Assembly (NCBI GenBank): GCA_949592205.1
Contig: CATIUR010000006.1
Span: forward strand, 62,740,001 to 62,804,000
DNA from: Helichrysum umbraculigerum
Lineage: Eukaryota; Streptophyta; Magnoliopsida; Asterales; Asteraceae
Reading direction: 5' to 3'
Length of the DNA stretch: 64,000 bases
Shown here piece by piece: positions 33,756 to 45,360 of the stretch. The notes beneath the pieces were generated by a model. It searched no databases and had not been told where the DNA came from. It saw nothing but the letters and a program-made list of their open reading frames with translations. The translations under genes were made by a program, and so were the position numbers. The first letter of the stretch is position 1. Every line of letters begins with the position of its first letter.

Positions 33756-34892
33756 TCAGTTATCTTCCAGCCTTGGCGTTTTCAGTGATTCCACATCAAT
33801 TGGCTTCTTAGATGTAGAAGACATAAGCTGAAGATCTTCAATCGGAGAGTCATTGTTCCTTTTATGGGCACTACCTTCCAAATCCATGTCAGCAAACGGA
33901 ATCGGTGATAGTTTGTCACCAACATTTGAGCCAATAATCTGTTGTCGATAAGTTTCAGAATTAAGAATGATAATAAAATACAAGTTAAACGTATAAGATA
34001 GAAAGGTGTAAAGGTACCTTGCTAGCAGGCGTTACAAACTCAATATTGTTGGTCTCCTGTTCATGATCTTTTTGAATGCACCTATTCAGCTGTTCGGTTA
34101 TGACTTCATCATCGTCTGTCATGCGATGAACGGTGTATCCAGCACATTCATTGTCAATGTTAAACTTTGATACTTGAATCTTGAAGACAAATTGCTTATT
34201 CAGGATGGACTCAAATTCAAGTGGTAACACGTCTGGTTGTCCACCCTTCCATTCAAATAGATATGATAAGTTAGTATGATTAGATATATCATCAGATAAG
34301 ATACAAAAAATAAACATGATTAGATATATGCTCAGACTGTATTGTTGAATTGAGGAGTTAGGAGCACAAATTACATTTTGCATTTTCAACTTTAGCCAAG
34401 TTTCTGTTTTCTTGAGCATCTTTGCAACCACGTTACCAAACATCGAGACTGAGGTTGCCATATACTTGCCGCCATATGAACCGACACCAAAGTTACTCAG
34501 TTCAATATGGTTCCCTTCCTCTATCGACTGTTCGAAATCATGCAGCAGGTTTTTATTAACACTGGCATATATCTTATTACCCTGTGAACGTATTGTAATA
34601 AAACGTGAGTATTAACATGTAGAAATAAGATTGATGCATCACATACAGTTCACAAAGGCATAACTTCAAAATCATGCAGCATTGTTTAGTTATTTTAATA
34701 ATTAAGTCTGTTTTTCACTCAAAATATTTAGAATACCTAACAGTCAAGCAAGATCATTTCTTTGCTAGATACTTGAGTGGGACTATTCTTGTACGTTTGA
34801 TGCCAAACATGATGCACTCTAACACATATAACCCAGTCATCTCTATCACCATTCAAATCACACAAAGGGGTGTAAATAGCTTGACCGGCCAT
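33756..34892 (-). pseudogene. Helitron-carried RPA1-like (replication protein A, OB-fold) gene, about four exons
   Basis: The ATG at 34892 opens AGQAIYTPLCDLNGDRDDW and VRVHHVWHQ, typical of the first OB fold of plant RPA70-like proteins. Exon 2 (about 34375-34581) contains GNKIYASVNKNLLHDFEQ. Exon 3 (about 34018-34245) contains ILNKQFVFKIQVSKFNI and TVHRMTDDDEVI, a further OB-fold region. Exon 4 (33756-33938) holds the tail ending SLKTPRLEDN. Introns follow AG/GT borders, for example CAG before 33938. Exon 1 meets a TAG (MILLDC then stop) before a clean donor, so it may be broken or spliced differently. RPA-like genes are common cargo in plant Helitrons, and may help with single-stranded DNA during transposition. 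Confidence 0.6.
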
Positions 34893-35357
34893 AATGCAGT
34901 AAAAAAGAACGGACAAAACTAATTGCAAGAAGTGTTTAGGGGTTAACATAGATGAGAATTCATGATAGAAAATAGTGGTATTTATACTACAAATAATTTC
35001 ACAATATGATTTCAAAATTTGAAGATATGAGTGGGAAAATCTTTTTAGTTTTGGAAATAATTTGATCATAATTTCACCCAACAAACACCCAAACAATATA
35101 CGATTTGCAGGATCCTGAAGCATTAAAATTATTCCAAAACTAAAATTTTAAATTCACGTATAAAATATCATTTTTATGTCAATTAATCCGTAAATATATT
35201 TCTTGTCAATAATTTATATAATTAGTAAGTAATTACTTCTGTTATTACCCACAATAAATCATTGATACAATCACATACAGATTCAAGCACTACAACGCAA
35301 TTAATTTTAAAAAATTAGTCAACATACCTCTTCAGCTTTCAATCGTGTTCCAATGAT

Positions 35358-35708
35358 CTAAAAAAGGGGTGTCTGATTATGATGAAAATAGGGCAAGACG
35401 CCATGGCGATTAACAATACATAGCCATTTACAGAAGCGTTGAATCATATCGCGATGTGAGGCCGATGAGTTGAGCGGGTGTTTGAAATTTTCATCATCTG
35501 TTTCCGTGTTCAATGTTTTCCTCATATGCATCATAAGCAACTCGTTATCTGTAGGGTTATAAGTTGGGCCTAACACTACATATGGGTTAACAGGAAATGT
35601 TGGGCTAATATAATTTTCTAGAGCCCATTTATAACTTAGAAAAGCCCAGTGTACGTGTTTTGTAAATGTCTGGACGACGTTATTAGTGCAAGGAAATGTT
35701 GAACTCAT
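35358..35708 (-). CDS. Unrecognised 116-codon ORF in the Helitron
   Basis: Intact from ATG to stop. Rich in His, Tyr and Phe (HVHWAFLSYKWALENY, HMRKTLN, FCKWLCIV). No family recognised. It lies upstream of the RPA-like gene in the same orientation and could be a captured gene fragment or a chance frame. Confidence 0.25.
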   Translation of the reverse strand: MSSTFPCTNNVVQTFTKHVHWAFLSYKWALENYISPTFPVNPYVVLGPTYNPTDNELLMMHMRKTLNTETDDENFKHPLNSSASHRDMIQRFCKWLCIVNRHGVLPYFHHNQTPLF

Positions 35709-35938
35709 TAATTTTATTTTCTTGTTTTAATTACAATTTAAAGTAATTTAATTAATGCTTTTCAATAAGAATTAATTAGGTACCATCATTTCCTTAATTA
35801 CTAAGAACCTACACCTAAACACTTATGATGTCATTAAGATTTTTAAGGGTGAGATTAGCAAGTTTCTAACAAATCCAATGGTCATCTCTAATGTAAGGTT
35901 TTTCTTTTAAATTATAAGATAGATAGAAGATAGATAGA

Positions 35939-36186
35939 TATATATATATAATTGAATGCCGATCTTTGTTTACCACTTATTTTTATTTAGCAAAATTTAT
36001 ACCTTCTTTCACTTGTGCATTATTAAATAACAAATTTGTAAAAGCATCCGAATATAATGATGTTCGAGTTGCACTCAAAATAAATAAATAAAAGTTTTTT
36101 TTTTTTTTTTTTACTAGCATTGTTAATGTATAGGGGTAATTAAATTTGGCCGTTCAAAAAAAAAAAAAAAAAAAGATTCGGTAGAA
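35939..36186. repeat. Right host repeat, second part
   Basis: Corresponds to about 12935-13188. Differs only in lengths of TA, T and A runs. After CGGTAGAA at 36186 the flank becomes host DNA, while the left copy enters viral DNA. Confidence 0.85.
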
Positions 36187-36559
36187 AATGTATTGGTTGT
36201 AACGGTTTATTAAGTAATGTCCTAGCGTGGGGTGTATATTTTTTACAAATTTATCCATAATTTGTAAATATTTTTTAACTACTAGCATTTTTAATAAATT
36301 TATCCAAAAATTTATTAAGTTTTTTTTTTACTACTAGCATTGTTAATGTATCATTAACGGTTTAACGAAATGTATATTTTTTATTGGTTGTAACGGTTTA
36401 TAATGATGTTCGGTTTGGTTTGCTTAATGCCCTAGCGTGGGGTGTATATTTTTTAACTACTTAAAATTAAGGTCATAAAAATTCAACTAAATACTTGAGC
36501 AGAAGCTAGTTAATTAACTTGATTAGAGGGAAAAATAAAAGAAATTATAAATTTCGGAT

Positions 36560-36597
<38 letters not shown>

Positions 36598-37000
36598 AGA
36601 GTTACAAACTCAAATTTATCCAAGAACATGAAATTATAAGAGAACCATCTTCAAGCTCATGTCATTATAATCTCATTCATTATATCAGTAAGTCATTTTT
36701 TTCTTAATTTCGACGATTCTGGTTTCGGTGTCGAAATTTGTATGGTCACTAAAAAACATGACAGTTTCAGGCCTTTCGGATAATTCAGTGCCCAAAAAAT
36801 CTTTTTTTTATTATTTAAGTTATTAAGTTTGAATTTAAATATTTGTTTGGACATAGTTGTCTTGATTCGTTTTGAATAGGCTTTATTTTAAATTCCATCA
36901 TAAGGTATTTAAACACTTTCGCGATTAGAGTTTGAGATTTTTTATTTGATAAATAAAGACACACACACACACACACATATCTTCTCTATCTCTATCTCGA
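36187..37000. other. AT-rich DNA with a local duplication and microsatellites
   Basis: The words TATTGGTTGTAACGGTTTA and CCTAGCGTGGGGTGTATATT occur twice (about 36190-36245 and 36378-36455), a decayed local duplication. A (TA)n run lies at 36563-36594 and an (AC)n run at 36960-36977. No gene seen. Confidence 0.6.
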
Positions 37001-37421
37001 TCTATACATATAAAGCATTTTTGTGCTAATCTTAAAATTAGACTCAACTAGAGTTAATGACTAAATTGCCCCTAAAAAATTAAATAAGGCAAGCAATGAA
37101 ATGAGAATAGTCAAATTAATTAATACAATAAAGGTGATATCAAAAAAATAAATCATTGATAATTTTAGGTAGACATATAATTTGAATTTCAAAGTAGTAT
37201 GTATCATAACAAAAACTCACAAAAAGTCTAACGAATTTAATATTTATATTTTAACATAACAATTAAGGAGATATTACGTTCATATTAGAACATGAAAGCT
37301 GCGTTCTTACTTTGTCAAATAAAAGATTATACAACCAACATCGATTAAATTCGATTTATTAGCTATGTACTAAAGCTAAACGATATAGATTTTCCGCTGC
37401 TTTGCGCGGGTATTCTACTAA
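37001..37421 (+). mobile_element. Short non-autonomous Helitron (about 421 bp)
   Basis: Begins TCTATACATATAAAGCA after an A, the usual plant Helitron 5' motif. Near the end is a GC-rich imperfect hairpin (CCGCTGCTTTGCGCGG) followed by about 11 bases and CTAA. The last terminus is not a perfect CTAG-T, so the 3' border is approximate. Confidence 0.55.
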
Positions 37422-38127
37422 GTATATTTATATATATATAATTTGTTAGTCTAATTGTATATTCATAACTATATCATTTTTACAACATAAATTTTGATAC
37501 AAAATTAATAATAATTATGTAACAAGCTCAATTTTTTCATAATAATAAAACATAATTGTATACACCATGCAGATCTCCTGGAAAAGTTACCACTCCTTTT
37601 GTCACGTTCGAAAGTTTCTTTTAGCAGAGAAATCTAAGATATCATCACGTGCTATGCACGTTAATTACTTTTATTCAATTCAAGCACTTTTTTTGCTTCA
37701 AACGGTATATTTGATCTTCTACAATATATGTATTTGTCGCATCTAAGTTTATTTTGACATGTATTAAAACTCAATTAATATTTATATGTTTTTTTATGGT
37801 AGAAAGTAGAAACCATGCACTTATTTAAATTATTATAGTTTATGAAAGCATGTGGTGTTTTCTTTGCAAATAGTCCGTTTTTGTTACTGTTACCTTGAGA
37901 TAAAATGTTTCACTTTCATTCTGATGATTAACTTACTGTCATCAATACTAAAAGTTCGATGTATCAAATAAAAAAAAGAAGGAAAAAGAGTTCAATCTAC
38001 TCTAAGACATGTTACATGTAAATATCAAGTATAAATAAATTTCTTGTTAAATACAATAATCATGTCCTATACTATACGTGGCCAAAATAAAAGTAAAAGA
38101 AAGTAAAATGAAACAAATTGTGCAAAA
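37422..38127. other. AT-rich DNA without recognised gene
   Basis: No domain-like ORF or repeat ends found. Confidence 0.5.
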
Positions 38128-38165
38128 CTAGCATATACTCGCGCAAAGCAGCGGGGTCTTATTCC
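38128..38165 (-). mobile_element. Helitron 3' terminus (minus strand)
   Basis: On the minus strand: CCCGCTGCTTTGCGCG hairpin, seven to eight bases, CTAG, then T. The hairpin sequence is shared with the element at 37001-37421. The element extends to higher coordinates; I could not find its 5' end. Confidence 0.55.
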
Positions 38166-39690
38166 GTTTAATCTCATTATATAAGTATTACTCCATAATA
38201 TATTAAATTTCATTATATGATTTTAGAACCTTTTAATGTTTAAAATTAAATGTGTACGGATATTTTCATTTTCTTATTCACTCTTCATTTTATTTATGGG
38301 ATTGGGTTTTTTTTTCCAAATGTACACATGTTTATTTATGGAAAAATTTCATTAATTTTCTAAAATTAGCTAAGGGTAGTTTGGTGGATTTTATTGACTA
38401 TAAGGGTATTAATGTAATTTTCATTCTTTAAATATGTAATGTACCAAAGAAAATGGTTAAACCCGTTATAAGGGTGTAAGATATAAACGAAATACTGTTT
38501 AATTATTTCTATAGACCAACTACCAAAATTAACAGTACGTAACATAAGGCAACTTTCTATTTCCCTCAAAATAGAATATTCATATCCTGTAGTTTATTTT
38601 TAGTTTACATGATTCTCATCTAAATTCTAAAGTAATAAGTTAATAAGCTTTAATTAAAGACAAATTAAACAATACAATAGTTATAGTATCCGAGAATTTT
38701 AAATATAGTCTATTCAATTATTATCTTGGGCTTATTATGTGAAAATGTATCTAAATTTTCTATAGTATGCATCGTACTTAAAATGCATCTATAGTGTGTA
38801 CTTAACTTGTAAAAACGTAATATTATATGTAGTTTACCTGCAACTGCAGGTCAAACCATGCCACGTCACCGGTCATCTTCTCCAACCATCTTCTCTAGCC
38901 ATCTCCATTCGGTTTTGTTTAGCTTTTAGTTTTATTCAATTCGTGTGATTTAGAGTACGTCTGAAGTTAAACCCGCTAATTTAGTAAACCCGCTAATTTG
39001 GAGGCATGAACCACAACCCAACTTTAAGCATATATACGAGTATTCACTTAAATACATAAATGTATGGTCGATAACTAATTAATTTGGCCAAATTAAGAAT
39101 AATTAGATAGGGACTAGGGAGTAGCATATAATTGTGCCAATTTTTGTTTATAAAACTAGCTATCCTACTCGAATACCTCACCGTTTGTACTTATCCCGTC
39201 GAAGATATCTTTGGCTGTCATCTACAACAATCAAAACAGGGTAATCACGAGTATTATATTCACTTAAACATTTTTTATCAATTCATATAATTTCAGGGTT
39301 TATAACTTTATATATACTTTAAATCATCATAGTAAAATCGTATACATATATATAGTTCTCACTTGTCGGTCTACATGGTTAGTGGTTGCATTAAATAAAT
39401 TCTAATATGCCACGAAAGATAGGATACATAATTGTTAAACAGAGGTATCGTGTTAAAATTTATTGTCTATAATTAAAAACCTTGAGAAAAACGCGAAATA
39501 ATAATATGTACACAATTAATTTACATAAAATATGAACATTTTGTACTTGTGCATAATTTTAACATAAAATATGTACAAACGAAAAAACATATACTTAGGG
39601 AAACATAGCATTGAGTAAGAAAATGAGCTGCATATTAATAAATAGGTAATAATTACGTTTAAAAGAAAAAAAAAGAAAAGAAAAATAGGA
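38166..39690. other. AT-rich DNA, probably Helitron body and flank
   Basis: No ORF with recognisable domain. Short purine and pyrimidine tracts only. Confidence 0.4.
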
Positions 39691-39693
39691 AAT

Positions 39694-39766
39694 GATATCG
39701 TAGCTCAGTTGGTAGAGCACGTGGTTTTAAACTACAAGGTCGTGGGTTCAATCCCACACAAGAACA
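39694..39766 (+). repeat. tRNA-like sequence (SINE head or tRNA pseudogene)
   Basis: Box A-like TAGCTCAGTTGGTAGAGC and box B-like GGGTTCAATCCC are at tRNA spacing. The loop TTTTAAA between them would give a UUA anticodon, which decodes a stop codon, and the acceptor stem does not pair. Not a normal tRNA gene. Confidence 0.5.
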
Positions 39767-39779
39767 TTTAAATTTCATT

Positions 39780-40034
39780 GGGGTCTTGGCCCAGTGGTCA
39801 GGGAGTTTTCCATAAGGTTTATTCCTGGAGGTGATGAGTTCGAGCCTTGTTGTGAGGGGGACTCCTACGACGTTATATCCATCCAAGACATGGGAGAGCA
39901 ACCCCTTTAGGGCGTCGCCTTGGCTACGAACTCAGGGGGCGGTTACTCGATCCCAGGGGAGTAACCGCTTGTGGAGATGATCGGGTGAGCCAAAGGTCCG
40001 TCAGTGATTCCACGACTGGCTTTCAAAAAAAATA
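39780..40034 (+). mobile_element. tRNA-derived SINE
   Basis: Box A TGGCCCAGTGGTCAGG and box B GAGTTCGAGCC are followed by a ~150-bp body and an A-rich tail after GACTGGCTTTC. A fragment of the same 3' end occurs at 53317-53370. Confidence 0.7.
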
Positions 40035-40047
40035 TATAATTTTTGAG

Positions 40048-40238
40048 TTTTGCTAACGGAAGCCCTAAGGGTTTTCGTTAAGACTTTCAGACATGCATAA
40101 AAGATTTGTACATTTACTAAAATTCAGGGGGTTAAAATAAAGTCAAGGGTAAACAAAGAGTTGGTTATGGTTATTATACAAATTTTAATGCATGTCTGAA
40201 AGTCTTAATGAAAGTCTCAAAGACTTCCGTTAGCAAAA
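40048..40238. mobile_element. MITE, 191 bp, with TTTTGCTAACGGAAG termini
   Basis: Left TTTTGCTAACGGAAG and right CTTCCGTTAGCAAAA are inverted repeats. Complementarity continues inwards through GACTTTCAGACATGCA (left) and TGCATGTCTGAAAGTC (right), over 50 bp in all with a small gap. It lies directly after the SINE tail. The target duplication was not resolved, so the superfamily is uncertain. Confidence 0.7.
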
Positions 40239-41505
40239 TCCATATTTTTTTAACAAAAAAACGGATTAAATATGATTAACTGGCTTACAATCTTTCACTT
40301 ATACTCGATAAGATTCACCAGTATTTCACGCATCACACCAAAATGGCTTACAATTTGCATACCATCTGAAACACCTTAGAGCAATCCCTATGGTCTTGTA
40401 CCAGGTGTGTCCAACATTCGACCACGAGCAGTACTATATATAGGCATCATCGCATGGTGGGCTCATGCATATATAGTGTGCGAAATAGTGTTTTTGGGCA
40501 ACTTTAGTTTGTTTGTAGATGAAGGATCGATCCTTGATAGATCGTTACCATAGTAAGGAAGTGCTAGTAAGTTTAGTTTAGGTCATTGTTTGGTTTTGCT
40601 TGAATTACGATTTGACATGTCATATATAATTATCGTTGATTAATTTACATATTTCAAATCTATAACATATACTTAAAGCAAAATAGCTTAAAGCAATCCC
40701 AGCCCTTAATTGTTTTTTTTCAATTTCATCTAACGATTAAGATTAATTTAATGGTTGTTACACTTAACACCCTTTTGTATTTAATCTAATATAATAATAA
40801 TAATAATTTAATTTAATAACAAAATCAATTTTATTTAATGTAAAATTATATTTTTTATACGTGAAAAGATTTAAGAAATATATATTAAAAATATATTAAT
40901 TCAATAAATAAACATATTTTGTGCATATGGTAATCGGCTCCTCAAAAATAGCCGTCCATTGTATAACTTAATTATTAATTTAATGAATATAAGAATAAAT
41001 TAATTAAATTAGGCATACTTGGTTCCAAAAAAAATTGTTATAGAGATGATTAGTTGTCAATTAGGGTAATTGAATTTATAAGTTACAGTTGATGAATTTA
41101 CTTTAAGTTGTTGGAGTGGGTTAACTAATTGGATTAGTTAACAGCTTTGAATCAATGGGGGGTTTTGGTTTCATGTGATAATGAGTTTATTTTGAACTCT
41201 TACTGTTTCAAGTCTTTTCTATTGTGTTTATAATTTTGATTTAGGGTTTTGTATGTTAAGTTTCTATTTTTTAAATTTTATTTTATTTACTGTAATGTAA
41301 TTTCGGGGTTGTTTGAATTGTGATGTTGTTTGAATTGTGATGGCTTATGGTTGGACGGTTGGGTGAAGAGTGATCGGTATAAGTGATCGGTATATACCAT
41401 TCATCCTTGAATCATATTGTGGAAGTCCTAGAATCTAACTGAATGTGTCAAATGAAACTATAACCCTTATAGCATCTTCAAGGGTTAACGGTTTCTTGAA
41501 TGTGT
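40239..41505. other. AT-rich DNA without recognised gene
   Basis: No coding or repeat structure recognised. Together with 49699-51329 it is the flank of the gypsy insertion at 41511. Confidence 0.45.
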
Positions 41506-42861
41506 GTTACTGTAACATCCACTCCTTGGGTCTAGTTGTATTTAATATTTTCTGACTTCTAATATTTAATTCGTGTGTCAGAAAATAGTTTGGTGTTATT
41601 ATTTGAAAATAATTGGTTAAAAAGTCACATAATTTATTGTGACTAGTAAATTGTTAATTGTTTTAAATTAACCTAGTTGACGGTAAAATAAAATAATGGT
41701 TCCCCGTAGATGGTTTTTAAGTTCCAGACAATAATAAGTACGGGGAATGAAATTTAAACAATTAGATGATAATATCATATCTTTGCGTCGGTTTATTTTT
41801 AGATATATCTATGCATATGTACGTACCATACATACTTACCCATTTGATGAAACCCTAGCCTTTAATCACTAAAATCATATCTCTACATCAAATTGAAGCC
41901 CCTCAAATTCGAATTCAAGCTTCCATGATGAGATTAAATCATCCTTTCATCCTCTAATTCATTGTAAGTCTCCATTTCTTAATGTCTATAAACCTAGAAA
42001 TTGGGGGTTTTGTGTTTTTATTAATGAGTTGGTTCAAATCCGGAAATTGAAGCTTGATTTTGTTAAATTGTTGTTAGTTGAGGATCAATTCATGATTTCT
42101 AACTAAACCCTACAATAGAATTGAAGAATTTCATGTATGATTATATAGAAAGTGATGGGTTTAGTTGAATATCTATAAAATGAAGGTTATAATCATGTTA
42201 TAATGATTAGTTGATACTTAGTTCATGATTATAGTGAAACCTTAAGTTAAAAAATGAAGAGATTAATATGAGCTTATGAAGAAAGTGGTGGGTTTAGTTG
42301 TATATTCATGAATTAAGGCATGTAATCAAGTTATAATGGTTAGTTGATAATATAATCATGTTTATGAGTTAAGCCATAATCTAGAAATGATGAACTTGAT
42401 ATATGATTATAAATAAAGCTTGAGAGTTTAGTTGATTTTTAATGAATCAATGTTTTAAGTTGATATTATTAATAAATAATTGATAATAGTTGATTATTAA
42501 TGATGATTATCATGACTTAAGCTATAACTTAACTAAGTGATCATGGGGGTTACAATGATCATTATGATCGTAATGGGTTATATGGTGTATCGGGTGTAGT
42601 TTACTCATTAGAACACTTAAATTGATAATTAAAGAGTATTGTGTAAACTAAGGTGATTAAGTGTTCATTAGATTAAATATGATTGTGATTAGTGACTATG
42701 AAACTTATAGTTACTAAATATGTTAACATATTGATAATTGTGGTGATTGTGCTAATTCGTGTGAATTGAGTAATTTAGATTTGTTGAAGTAAATCTATTG
42801 GGGTGATGCTATATAGATTTAAGACAAGTTACTAACTTGTGTTGTTCTATTGTATTCTCAG

Positions 42862-42915
42862 ATGTGCAGAAGGCTCAGTGATATTAGACTACTGAGTGGA
42901 TGCCTGAGGTGGTCG
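42862..42915 (+). other. Predicted 54-nt LTR micro-exon, LARD 2
   Basis: Preceded by TGTATTCTCAG and followed by GTGAGT. Contains CTCAGT (42874-42879) and ACTGAG (42891-42896) as hairpin arms. Aligns without gaps to 8338-8391 and, on the minus strand, 57441-57494. Repeated in the 3' LTR at 48850-48903. Confidence 0.45.
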
Positions 42916-43441
42916 GTGAGTAGATCTCTAATCCTCAGCGTAACTTGGTTGTAACAAGTTTGGTTACAACAAGTAACGTGTTATTACTTTATTAGTTGCA
43001 TTGATAATTATGTTGATAGTAATAATACTGTTGATATGTTGACTAGTTGAATATGTGACTTGTTGATTACGTGATCACTTGAATTAATTGGCCTTCGGGC
43101 ATCAGTTGTTAATGAGGCAATGAGTTGTTGAACTGTTGGTTGGGCTAGTTGGTTATCCAAAGTTTAACACACCTCCTGTGTTAGTTGAAGATAATCACTA
43201 GCTATCGGTCTCGTCCGTATGGCCATACGGATAGGTTGGATAAGTGTTCTTGGGGAGCCACCCGGGTTTATGGTTATCCCCAGAGCCGCCGATCCTCATT
43301 ATGGTGTTGTTGATTAGTTGATGAGTTGTATTGTGTACTTGCTTGTTTAGTGTTAAGTGTTGTACACAAAGTTGTTGAGCTAAGTTAGGCCGTTGATTAG
43401 TTATCTGCTCACTTAGCGTTATGCTAATCCCCCACATTAAC

Positions 43442-43484
43442 ACTTCTTGCAGGTTTTGGCTTTAATATTGGGTGGGCAAGAAGT
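43442..43484 (+). promoter_or_regulatory. LTR hairpin around a predicted acceptor, LARD 2
   Basis: ACTTCTTGC (43442-43450) pairs with GCAAGAAGT (43476-43484); the candidate acceptor AG is 43451-43452. In LARD 1 the same arms read CTCCTTG/CAAGGAG, so both sides changed together. Confidence 0.5.
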
Positions 43485-43708
43485 TGGACTAGAAGGAATG
43501 TTTGACTACAAGGCTCTACTCTGATAGTTGATTTGTATAAAATAATGTTTCATCATGTTTTTATATAACACCTCAGTTGAAGTAATTATAGTTTTGAAAA
43601 GGTTAAATTTTATATGTTGATACAATGAAGTAAATTATTATTATCTATTTGGACTTACGCTTCCGATTTACTATATTTAAATAATTATAAATGAGGGGTG
43701 TTATAAGT

Positions 43709-43720
43709 TGGTATCAGAGC
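43709..43720 (+). other. LARD 2 primer binding site
   Basis: TGGTATCAGAGC, three bases after the 5' LTR; complementary to tRNA-Met. Confidence 0.9.
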
Positions 43721-45181
43721 ATAAGTTTGGGTGAATTGTATATTATAAGATGTTCAATCCCAAACTTAGATTTGTGTCAAGTCAAACATTCCAGGGGTGA
43801 GGATTAGTGGTTGCATGAGAAAGTTGCTATTCAATATGGGCTAACCTATAACAAGATGCTTGAGTGTTGTTTTGATTGCAGAGACGGAGGAACATGAGGA
43901 ACCGTCTGGTATTCTCAATGATTCCTCAATACTCGTGGGCTTAGATATGCCAGGTAATTTTCGATAAGCTTGGTGAATTTTAATAAGCTTTGACTATTTA
44001 CTTTACTATGATATGATTGTTAGTAAAGTAAATTGAATTATTAGTGATAATTACTTGTTAATGTAATGATAGAGATATAATGAGTAATTAAGAAGGAAAA
44101 ATTGAAATTTTAGAAGAGTGTTGAAATTGTGTAGATACATGGTTGACAAAGGTGTAATAGTTATGTTATGTGAAATTAAATGTATCTACAATATGAAAAT
44201 AAAATATGTGTGATTATAAGTTGATAAATGCAAGGTGTAATTATAGATCCTTGCTAGGGAATTATTTGACATATGATAAATTGAATTAATAAGTTTGGAG
44301 TTGTGTGGTTGTCTAAAGTAGAAAGTGCCTATTGAATGAAAGGTGTGCATTTGACTTGGAAAGGTCAAATTGTAGGTGGTTGTGTCATACTTGATGATAG
44401 TTGTGTTATAAAGTGATGAATGTGATTAGATGTTTATGTGTTTAGCATTGATCATAATTGGGTTGAATTATGATCTTTGTATTGAAAGTGTTAAGATAGA
44501 AAGTCAAAGTGGTCAACGAGTCCAAATATGTATTGACAAGTTGTGAAAAGTCAAAGTGATAATGAAATTGGAAAACTTGTTGAAATTGATATAAAAATGA
44601 TGATTTTAGTGTGGATTGATTGTTTGAATAGTGGTTATATGGGTTGAAACCCAAATGGGTTGTTAAAGTTCCCAAATGGATCACTTATGGGTCAAATGGT
44701 TAAAATGCATGTTGGTTCAAAAATAATGAATGTTAAAAAGACTTTGAGTCATAAGTATAGTAACAAAGGGCGTTGAAAGTGATTTGGGTAGTCAATGTGG
44801 TTGTTTGGTTGAAAATGCCCAATTGGACCCCTAAACGGGTCAATGAGTTAAAACATGATATAAGGTGTATATATAGGTGATGAATGTGCCCACAAGTCTT
44901 AAATATATGTAGAAACATGTTGACAAAGAGTGGGAGTCTGAAACCATGCCATTTGGAAGTTGGTGTGTCAACCAAAACGGCTAAAACGGCCTAAAATGAG
45001 TCACACGTCCGTTTTCTCGTAAAACGAGTAAATTGAAAAAGTGTAAAAAGAGAAAGTTTCATTTTGGCATAGTGGAGGTTCCTGCAAAATTTCATGACTT
45101 AATTCTTCACGGTTTAAGAGATATGCACGTTTGAATTTTGGAAAATTGCACTAAAGCTGCAGGTCTGAAAATAGCTTAGGG

Positions 45182-45360
45182 AACGCGATCCTAGCATGAG
45201 GATCCGGATCGCGTTAGTATGTTGAAATTGGTTGCAGTCGAATTTGTGCTGGGGAGCGCGATCCCAGCAAGTTTTCCGGATCGCGTTGGCAAGTGTAAAT
45301 CGATCACCGAGAGTTTTCTTAAGGTGAACGCGATCCAGCCCCATCTGTCCGGATCGCGTT
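45182..45360 (+). repeat. Three AACGCGATCC...GGATCGCGTT hairpins
   Basis: The pairs are 45182-45191/45206-45215, 45255-45264/45278-45287 (one arm base differs), and 45327-45336/45351-45360. Each has a 13-14-nt loop of different sequence, so stems are conserved and loops are not. In LARD 3 the equivalent position holds a different palindrome family (61036-61202). Confidence 0.85.

Larger units (their letters stand above)
33197..35938 (-). mobile_element. Helitron (2.7 kb) inserted in the host TA repeat
   Basis: On the minus strand the 3' end has the hairpin CCGCG-AATG-CGCGG, eight bases, then CTAG next to host T. The 5' end appears to be TCTATCTATC next to host A. The empty site is visible in the left host repeat (12930-12950), so both borders are supported within the window; the 5' border is uncertain by a few bases because of GATA/TATA repeats. 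It encodes an RPA-like protein but no Rep/helicase, so it is non-autonomous or deleted. Confidence 0.85.
41511..43705 (+). repeat. LARD 2 5' LTR, 2,195 bp
   Basis: Starts TGTAACATCC, ends GGGGTGTTATA. Includes the inverted repeat TTCCCCGTA (41700-41708)/TACGGGGAA (41739-41747), a candidate donor GTAAGT (41964), the 54-nt segment (42862-42915), a perfect 16-bp palindrome CCGTATGGCCATACGG (43215-43230), and the hairpin 43442-43484. Confidence 0.92.

Noticed and set aside
39694..39766. Functional tRNA gene
   Set aside because: The acceptor stem does not pair, the T-loop is one base short and the anticodon would be UUA.
39659..39901. 80-codon minus-strand ORF
   Set aside because: It is antisense to the tRNA-like sequence and SINE.
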